Both the position numbers and the translations under genes were made by a program. Under the pieces are notes generated by a model, which was not told where the DNA came from, ran no database searches, and was given only the letters and a program-made list of their open reading frames with translations. Positions 5,700 to 10,208 of a DNA stretch of 10,208 nt are shown here, in pieces. Every line of letters begins with the position of its first letter. Position 1 is the first letter of the stretch. Origin of the DNA: F23-D06 sp045116675 (GTDB lineage Bacteria > Bacteroidota > Bacteroidia > Bacteroidales > WCHB1-69); NCBI GenBank assembly GCA_045116675.1, contig JBGUMF010000006.1:1-10208 (forward strand). The letters run 5' to 3'.

Positions 5700-7112
5700 C
5701 TACTCATACCGCAGCTTGTTCAAGAAATAGACGGGCATTTTGCTTTTCGCATTGCCTTGCCGGAAACGGTATCCCGATAGGATGAAATTGTTTCCGTACC
5801 ATGGATTCAAGGCGATGTTGTAGGAGATGGGTCCCTTGGAGGTGGTGGAAGGGAACAGCTCCGAAGTGCGTATGGGATCCAGCAGGTTGAACTGGAAATC
5901 GGTCAGCATGGTGGTCAGGGTCTGGTTCAGGGTATAATAATATATAATGTAGGACGGCAGGAACGAGACGCGCAGATGGGTGGTCAGGTTGGTGACCATC
6001 AGGTTGTCGAACGGCATGGAGTAGTTCCATATCCGCGAGCCGGACGTGTCGAAGACGTGAACTTCCGCGTCAATGAAGCGATATCCCATGAATACGGGCT
6101 CGGTGGTGGGTACGCCATACGAGTAGGTGGTGGTGTAGCGGTATTCGGGGTAGAAGGATTCCGTCACGAAGGCACAAATTGAATCGTTTGGGTAGATATG
6201 TCCCGCCAGGAAAAGTATGTCGGAGTTGTTGCGCCCGGCGGTCAGCGACTGCTTGAAGGGATATTCCTGTGGTGTGCCAAACTGGTGTGCGTCGTAGCGT
6301 ATCGAGTAGATGCCGGTGGCCGTGTTGCCGGAGGTCTTGCGGAGCTGGTAGGTGCCGGCAATCAGCAGGGAACCGTCTCCCATGCGGACGATGCGGGCGT
6401 TCTGGTAGCGGGTTTCACCCGTGTCGGGGAAGTCCACCACGCGAAGGGGCAGTCCGGCCATGTCTGTCTCGCACAGCCACAGCACGTTATTCTTGCTGTT
6501 GGAGGAGGTGTTCACACATACGGTCGCGCCGGAACCGTCGTCTTCCGCCACAAAGTCGTCGATGGTGTAGTCCGGCGCGTTGGGCAGTCGGAGAGCCTGT
6601 ACCGACGTTTCCCCTTTCGGCAGGAAAAAGATATTCGTTTGGTTGCTGTTCACGGGGGCGGTGAACAGGATGTTGCCGCCGCGCACTGTGAAGTGGGATA
6701 TGTCGGAGGATGGCAGGTTACGGACGGGGTGCTGCTCCAGGGCATGGGAGGCCAGGTCGTAGGTCACCAGCAGGCCTTCCGACTCTTTCTTTTTCTTGTT
6801 CGTTTTCTGGCAGAGGATGAAAAGGCGGTCGCGTGAAAAATCGGAAGCCGTCACCCACAGACGGTTAGCCAGCGGGAAACGGCTTTCGTTCGTTTTTACC
6901 ATATTTGCGTCATATTGCAGGATATGGCAGTAGGATGAGTCGTTGACCACGGAAGGGTAGAGCACACATACGCCCAGCGTGTCGCACAGAACCCTCTGCA
7001 ATTCGGTGGAATACCGTTCTGCGGGGAATTCCAGGCGGACCGGTTTGCCCGTCTGGGCTGTGGCGGATCCCAATAAGGCAAAAACCAGCAGTAAGAGGCG
7101 GATGTGTTTCAA
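5700..7112 (-). CDS. Exported protein of unknown function, beta-rich, TTG start
   Basis: The protein is 470 residues from a TTG at 7110-7112, giving a compact signal peptide MKHIRLLLLVFALLGSATAQ with likely cleavage at ATA|Q. The frame has no ATG upstream of about residue 68, and an eight-codon longer version from another TTG (7134-7136) would overlap the preceding gene. The body is dominated by short beta segments separated by polar loops, with recurring patterns such as RLFILCQ, GGNILFTAP, ATVCVNTSS, DGSLLIAGTY and DILFLAGHIY. This spacing suggests a repeated-blade beta-propeller-like fold facing the periplasm or surface. I do not recognise a family. Its first codon lies four bases beyond the stop of the CoA-transferase gene, so the two are probably co-transcribed and may be translationally coupled. 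The C terminus is NKLRYE. Confidence 0.68.
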   Translation of the reverse strand: MKHIRLLLLVFALLGSATAQTGKPVRLEFPAERYSTELQRVLCDTLGVCVLYPSVVNDSSYCHILQYDANMVKTNESRFPLANRLWVTASDFSRDRLFILCQKTNKKKKESEGLLVTYDLASHALEQHPVRNLPSSDISHFTVRGGNILFTAPVNSNQTNIFFLPKGETSVQALRLPNAPDYTIDDFVAEDDGSGATVCVNTSSNSKNNVLWLCETDMAGLPLRVVDFPDTGETRYQNARIVRMGDGSLLIAGTYQLRKTSGNTATGIYSIRYDAHQFGTPQEYPFKQSLTAGRNNSDILFLAGHIYPNDSICAFVTESFYPEYRYTTTYSYGVPTTEPVFMGYRFIDAEVHVFDTSGSRIWNYSMPFDNLMVTNLTTHLRVSFLPSYIIYYYTLNQTLTTMLTDFQFNLLDPIRTSELFPSTTSKGPISYNIALNPWYGNNFILSGYRFRQGNAKSKMPVYFLNKLRYE

Positions 7113-7116
7113 GGGC

Positions 7117-7761
7117 TTATTGGACGATGTAGTCAACGTAAATGCCCGGCGTATGAACTTGCTCCATCGGGATGGTTCCCACTTCCACCAGCTCCTTGGT
7201 CTCCACGATCACAAGGTCGGCGGCGGTGGCCATCATGGGGTTGAAGTTCTGCGTGGTGCCCTTGTAGATGCAGTTGCCCACGGTGTCGCACACGCTGGCT
7301 CCGATGAGGGCGATATCCGCATGGAGAGGCATCTCCAGCAGGTACTCCTTGCCGTCGATTTCTATTTTGCGCTTGCCTTGTTCCACCACCGTGCCGAGGC
7401 CGGTGCGGGTGAGCACGCCGCCCAGACCGGCGCCGCCGCAGCGGATACGCTCGGCCAAGGTGCCCTGCGGAGCGAACTCTATTTCAAGCTCCTTGTCGTT
7501 GAACTGCTGGATGGTGTCCGCATTGGTCCCGATATGGGAGGCAATGAGTTTCTTGACCTGATGGTTGGAAATCAGCATGCCGATGGCCTTGTTGGGATAG
7601 GCGGTGTCGTTGCCGATGAGGGTGAGGTCCTTCACGCCTTTCTTGGCAATGGCTTCAACTAATTTCACGGCAGTTCCGGCTCCTAAAAAGCCGCCGAACA
7701 TAATGGTCATCCCGTCTTTTACATGGGATACAGCTTCTTCAATAGAAATAAGTTTACTCAT
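7117..7761 (-). CDS. atoD: Acetate/acetoacetate-type CoA-transferase subunit alpha
   Basis: The protein has 214 residues, close to the length of E. coli AtoD. Family I CoA-transferases move CoA between carboxylic acids, and the alpha subunit holds the CoA-binding half. Features: DGMTIMFGGFLGAGTA (16-31), the CoA-transferase signature with Ala where Pro is usual at the end; DLTLIGND; IASHIGTN (73-80); PQGTLAERIRCGGAGLGG (98-115); RKIEIDGKEYLLEMPLHADIALI read as DGKEYLLE plus ADIALIGA; and NFNPMMATAADLVIVE (172-187). The catalytic Glu sits in the beta subunit, which is normally adjacent, yet no beta gene is present: downstream is an exported protein and upstream a helicase. The gene has its own promoter. 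The substrate cannot be told from the alpha subunit alone, so the symbol denotes the family, not a proven acetoacetate role. Confidence 0.88.
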   Translation of the reverse strand: MSKLISIEEAVSHVKDGMTIMFGGFLGAGTAVKLVEAIAKKGVKDLTLIGNDTAYPNKAIGMLISNHQVKKLIASHIGTNADTIQQFNDKELEIEFAPQGTLAERIRCGGAGLGGVLTRTGLGTVVEQGKRKIEIDGKEYLLEMPLHADIALIGASVCDTVGNCIYKGTTQNFNPMMATAADLVIVETKELVEVGTIPMEQVHTPGIYVDYIVQ

Positions 7762-7805
7762 CTTGTTATGTTTTTAATTCGTTTGATTCTTTTTAAAATG
7801 GGTGG

Positions 7806-7813
7806 CAAAGATA
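7806..7813 (-). promoter_or_regulatory. -7 box of the CoA-transferase promoter
   Basis: On the minus strand, positions 7813 to 7806 read TATCTTTG, an exact TAnnTTTG match, about 45 bp before the ATG at 7761. No good TTTG -33 element was seen at the expected spacing, and the -33 region would overlap the last codons of the helicase gene. A T8 run (minus strand, 7822-7815) lies between the helicase stop and the box, but without a convincing stem. Confidence 0.6.
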
Positions 7814-7833
7814 CAAAAAAAACTTGAGCGTGG

Positions 7834-9255
7834 TTATGGTGAAAACACTTCATCGTTGAAATTGATCAGATAGACATTCTCGGTGCCACGGGTGACGGCC
7901 GTATAAAGCCAACGCAGAAATTCGCGGTCCAGGCCGTCTTCGGTCAGATAGCCCTGGTCCACCAGCACATGTTTCCATTGGCCGCCCTGCGTCTTGTGGC
8001 ACGTGAGTGCGTACGAGAATTTCACCTGCACGGCGTTAAGATAGGGGTCGTTCTTGATACGCTTGGCCCGCTCGCGCCGGTCGGCAATATCCTCATAGTC
8101 CTCGGACACAGCGAGATATAGTTTCCGATAATCCTCTGGGGAGAGGGAGGGACCATCATACTCCAGGCTTTCGAGGATGATTTTGATGTCAATGTCGGGA
8201 TAGTTGGGGTAGTCGCACAGGCGGACGGTCACGTCGGCGAAGCTGAACCCGTAGAGTTCCTGCTGTTTGTGGATGGCCATCACCTCCATGATGTCGCCGT
8301 TGGCCAGGAAGCCCACCTCGGAGCCCTCTTCAATCCAGTAGTAGTTGTTTTTCACCGCCATCAGGTAGTCGCCGGTGGCGATGCGGTTCTCGCGGTAGAG
8401 CACGCGGCTGCGGATTTCGTTGTTGAAGAGGTAGGCCCGCTTGTTGGAGCGCGTCACCGTGACGATCTCGTCGCAGTCGTTGCGGTCGTATAGGTTGTTG
8501 AACAACTCCTCCAGTTCGCCGCCGCGCACGCGCGTGAAGTCGGGGAAGGGGCGCCCGCTGAACAACGGGAAGGAGGGGTCGTTGCTGTTGATTTTGTCGC
8601 GCAACAGGGTGGCGTTGAACAAGATGCCGGAGTCCTCGGCCTGCCGTACCACATCGGTGAGGCTGCCCTCACGGATGGTGACGGGAAATGCCGAGCGCAG
8701 GAAATCCTCGTTCAGGGCCGGGCTCTCGTCGGAGTGTACCGGCGGCAGCTGTGCGTCGTCGCCGATGAAGAGCATCCGGTTGTGTTCGCCGGAAAAGACG
8801 TAGTCCATCAGATCTTCCAGCAGGCTGCTGAGACCGGGGATCTCGCCCATGCCGCCCTCGGCGGAGATCATGGAGGCCTCGTCCACGATGAAGAGCGTGT
8901 GGCTGAAGATGTTCTCTTTGCGCACAAAACGGCGCAGTCCCTGCCGGGTGGCCACGCGGTAGATCCATTTGTGGATGGTGAAGGCTTTCTTGCCGGCATA
9001 TTGCGAGAGGACCTTGGCGGCCCGGCCCGTGGGGGCCAGCAGCACGGTGCGCACCCGCACATCCTCCAAGGCGTTCACCAGCGCGCTCACCAGGGTGGTC
9101 TTGCCCGTGCCCGCATACCCGCGCAGGAGGAACAGAAAGCGGTCGCCCTTCTCGTAGATGAAATCGGCCAGCCGCCCGATCGCCTCCTCCTGGGATGGCG
9201 TCGGCTCATAACCGAAATGCCCCTTCAAACACCGATAAAACTCCTGACGTGTCAC
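7834..9255 (-). CDS. RecD-like superfamily 1 DNA helicase
   Basis: The protein is 473 residues from a GTG start. It is an ATP-driven DNA helicase expected to act in cytoplasmic DNA repair or recombination. Motifs in order: Q-motif-like TPSQEEAI (19-26), Walker A GYAGTGKT (46-53), motif Ia LLAPTGRAA (72-80), Walker B with DEAS (125-128), motif III GDDAQLPPV (165-173), motif V region CHKTQGGQW (419-427) in a UvrD-like C-terminal domain, and motif VI YTAVTRG (451-457). It lacks the long N-terminal extension of RecD2 and no RecB or RecC gene is nearby, so it is a short stand-alone form common in Bacteroidota. The frame closes at a stop 25 bp upstream of the GTG and contains no nearby ATG, which supports the GTG. 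It lies 87 bp after the birA stop in the same direction. Confidence 0.9.
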   Translation of the reverse strand: MTRQEFYRCLKGHFGYEPTPSQEEAIGRLADFIYEKGDRFLFLLRGYAGTGKTTLVSALVNALEDVRVRTVLLAPTGRAAKVLSQYAGKKAFTIHKWIYRVATRQGLRRFVRKENIFSHTLFIVDEASMISAEGGMGEIPGLSSLLEDLMDYVFSGEHNRMLFIGDDAQLPPVHSDESPALNEDFLRSAFPVTIREGSLTDVVRQAEDSGILFNATLLRDKINSNDPSFPLFSGRPFPDFTRVRGGELEELFNNLYDRNDCDEIVTVTRSNKRAYLFNNEIRSRVLYRENRIATGDYLMAVKNNYYWIEEGSEVGFLANGDIMEVMAIHKQQELYGFSFADVTVRLCDYPNYPDIDIKIILESLEYDGPSLSPEDYRKLYLAVSEDYEDIADRRERAKRIKNDPYLNAVQVKFSYALTCHKTQGGQWKHVLVDQGYLTEDGLDREFLRWLYTAVTRGTENVYLINFNDEVFSP

Positions 9256-9268
9256 TGTGAATTGTTGT

Positions 9269-9337
9269 TGAACTTTGAACTATGACTATGAACCAATAAC
9301 TATTAATTATTAATTGTTAATTGTTAATTGTTAATTG
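9269..9337. repeat. Degenerate 7-bp tandem repeat between birA and the helicase gene
   Basis: Ten near-heptads run without break: TGAACTT, TGAACTA, TGACTA (one base short), TGAACCA, ATAACTA, TTAATTA, then TTAATTG four times. The units drift gradually from TGAACTA-like to TTAATTG. The array fills most of the 87-bp gap and ends six bases from the birA stop. No promoter box for the helicase was recognised inside it. Confidence 0.8.
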
Positions 9338-9342
9338 CAGTT

Positions 9343-10092
9343 TTACGAACAAAACTCCACCTCCTTAAACCCGCACGTGTAGAGTCGGCCGTCATGGTCG
9401 CGCAATTGGAGCCGGCCATAGGTGTCCACGTCTTCAATCATGGCTGTAATCTCCTTTTTATCCATTCGATATAATGAAAAAACGCCTTTCAGGTACAGAT
9501 GATCCATGTATCGGTCGTGCAAGTGTTGGGCATTATCCAAGGAAAGATATTCCCAATGGTCGGAGAGTGTTTTGTGCAATAGTTCCATGACAGAATGTAC
9601 CTCAAAAGATCTGTTTGTTTCCAGAAGCAGAGAGGTGGGGTGGGGGATGTCGTCGGGAAAATGCTCCTGGTTGACGTTGAGGCCGATGCCGGCGATGGTG
9701 CCGTTCAGCCGGTCGCCCACCACGGTATGTTCGATGAGGATGCCGGCAATTTTCTTCCCGTTTACATAGATGTCGTTGGGCCATTTTATCTGGACATCCG
9801 GAAGATACTGCGTTAAGGTTTTTCGGACACAAAGGGCGAAATATTCGTTGAACAGGAACTGTCGGGTGGCGGGTATGTCGGTATGGAAGAAAATGCTGGC
9901 CAGCAGATTTTTCCCGCGTTCGCTGAACCAGGTGTTGGTCCCCATGCCGCGCCCCGCTGACTGATAGTCGGTGCAAAGCGCGAAAAGATGCGCCAACTCG
10001 CTGCCGGAGGCACGCTCCGATTTCATCATATCAGATAGTAACTTATTGGTAGATGAAGCGTTAGCAATAAATTGGATTTGTCCGTTTTTCAT
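9343..10092 (-). CDS. birA: Biotin-[acetyl-CoA-carboxylase] ligase, monofunctional
   Basis: The protein is 249 residues from the ATG at 10092. It activates biotin to biotinyl-AMP and attaches it to a lysine of biotin-dependent carboxylases. Residues from this start: ASSTNKLL near the N terminus (the usual E/STN entry motif), GRGMGTNTW with SERGKNLLAS (biotin/AMP loop, GRGxxxxxW), IKWPNDIYVNGKKIAGILIE with the catalytic-site Lys, GIGLNVNQ, and an SH3-like C-terminal part from GVFSLYRMDKK to 'CGFKEVEF'. There is no N-terminal helix-turn-helix, so it should not act as a repressor like E. coli BirA. A GTG nine codons upstream would extend the frame into the divergent promoter region, so the ATG is preferred. 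A -7 box on the same strand ends only four bases before this ATG, suggesting a leaderless or near-leaderless transcript. Confidence 0.93.
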   Translation of the reverse strand: MKNGQIQFIANASSTNKLLSDMMKSERASGSELAHLFALCTDYQSAGRGMGTNTWFSERGKNLLASIFFHTDIPATRQFLFNEYFALCVRKTLTQYLPDVQIKWPNDIYVNGKKIAGILIEHTVVGDRLNGTIAGIGLNVNQEHFPDDIPHPTSLLLETNRSFEVHSVMELLHKTLSDHWEYLSLDNAQHLHDRYMDHLYLKGVFSLYRMDKKEITAMIEDVDTYGRLQLRDHDGRLYTCGFKEVEFCS

Positions 10093-10096
10093 ACCG

Positions 10097-10104
10097 CAAA
10101 AATA
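10097..10104 (-). promoter_or_regulatory. -7 box of the birA promoter
   Basis: The minus strand reads TATTTTTG from 10104 to 10097, a TAnnTTTG match. Only four bases separate it from the birA ATG, so the transcript would begin at or near the start codon. The -33 region is weak. Confidence 0.45.
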
Positions 10105-10106
10105 AC

Positions 10107-10114
10107 TATCTTTG
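10107..10114 (+). promoter_or_regulatory. -7 box of the lipoprotein promoter
   Basis: TATCTTTG is an exact TAnnTTTG match, 17 bases before the ATG at 10132. It lies two bases from the opposing birA box, so the two promoters share their core and are unlikely to be occupied at once. A TTTG at 10077-10080 is too far (26 bp) to be a standard -33 element. Confidence 0.65.
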
Positions 10115-10131
10115 CGCACTAATTTTAGGAA

Positions 10132-10208
10132 ATGATGAAAAAAATCAAAATTCTGTTGGCCACCCTGATTGTGGCATGGACGATGACCTCCTGTGTGGAC
10201 AATTCCGG
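10132..10208 (+). CDS. N-terminal fragment of a lipoprotein
   Basis: Twenty-five residues are visible before the window ends, starting MMKKIKILLATLIVAW. The charged start, hydrophobic core and TMTSC ending form a lipoprotein signal peptide with Cys21 as lipidation site, and the mature protein begins CVDNS. A second ATG follows directly at 10135 and is equally usable. Asp and Asn just after the Cys are compatible with outer-membrane or surface sorting in Bacteroidota. The mature part is outside the window, so no family can be given. Confidence 0.75.
   Translation, partial: MMKKIKILLATLIVAWTMTSCVDNS

Noticed and set aside
6198..6836. Long forward open frame of 212 codons opposite the exported protein gene
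   Set aside because: It is an antisense shadow of the beta-rich exported gene: low-complexity Gly/Val-rich translation, no start context, no recognisable motif.
6979..7662. Forward open frame of 227 codons opposite the CoA-transferase gene
   Set aside because: It mirrors the clearly recognisable alpha-subunit gene, and the product is rich in His, Gly and Ala without domain features.
8734..9285. Forward open frame of 183 codons opposite the helicase gene
   Set aside because: The minus strand carries a full set of helicase motifs. The forward product shows no domain and runs into the heptad repeat.
9269..9337. CRISPR-like array
   Set aside because: The repeat unit is only 7 bp, with no spacers between units.
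10093..10119. GTG start nine codons upstream for birA
   Set aside because: It would place coding sequence over two promoter boxes, and the family's conserved region begins after the ATG at 10092.

Overview
The window looks like chromosomal DNA from a member of the Bacteroidales (Bacteroidota). Three promoter-like sites match the Bacteroidota -7 consensus TAnnTTTG. Start regions are A-rich without a clear Shine-Dalgarno. Exported proteins often mature at an Ala-Gln junction. The ORF6N and DUF5618-like genes are typical of that phylum. No tRNA, rRNA, transposase, integrase or CRISPR array was seen.

Layout. (1) 3-179 is the tail of an unrecognised gene, followed by a good intrinsic terminator. 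(2) 289-4084 (+) holds four exported proteins in a row. They alternate between an LPP20-like type (289-969, 2089-3162) and a CsgG/FlgO-like type (1028-1984, 3185-4084). The last is fused to a C-terminal DUF1566/Lcl_C-like domain. (3) About 4130-4420 is a cluster of GC-rich palindromes and inverted repeats running into an ORF6N-domain gene (4390-4953, +). It is followed by an AT-rich gap with a promoter and a small DUF5618-like gene (5196-5597, +). (4) From 5700 to about 10092 everything is on the minus strand. In order of transcription these are a biotin-protein ligase (birA), a RecD-like SF1 helicase, a CoA-transferase alpha subunit with its own promoter, and a large exported protein that starts at TTG next to the CoA-transferase stop. 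(5) At 10132 a lipoprotein gene starts on the plus strand, divergent from birA, and runs off the window.

The most distinctive block is the alternating LPP20/CsgG-like cassette. Both families are known from cell-envelope assemblies: CsgG is the curli secretion pore, and FlgP, FlgO and FlgT form rings around the flagellar base. A tandem pair of each, with no curli subunit or flagellar gene in view, suggests an envelope complex whose cargo cannot be read from this window. Other points of interest are a CoA-transferase alpha subunit without its beta partner, degenerate 7-bp tandem repeats in three separate gaps, and back-to-back promoter boxes between birA and the lipoprotein gene.

All domain calls rest on reading motifs by eye. 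No database search or structure prediction was run.
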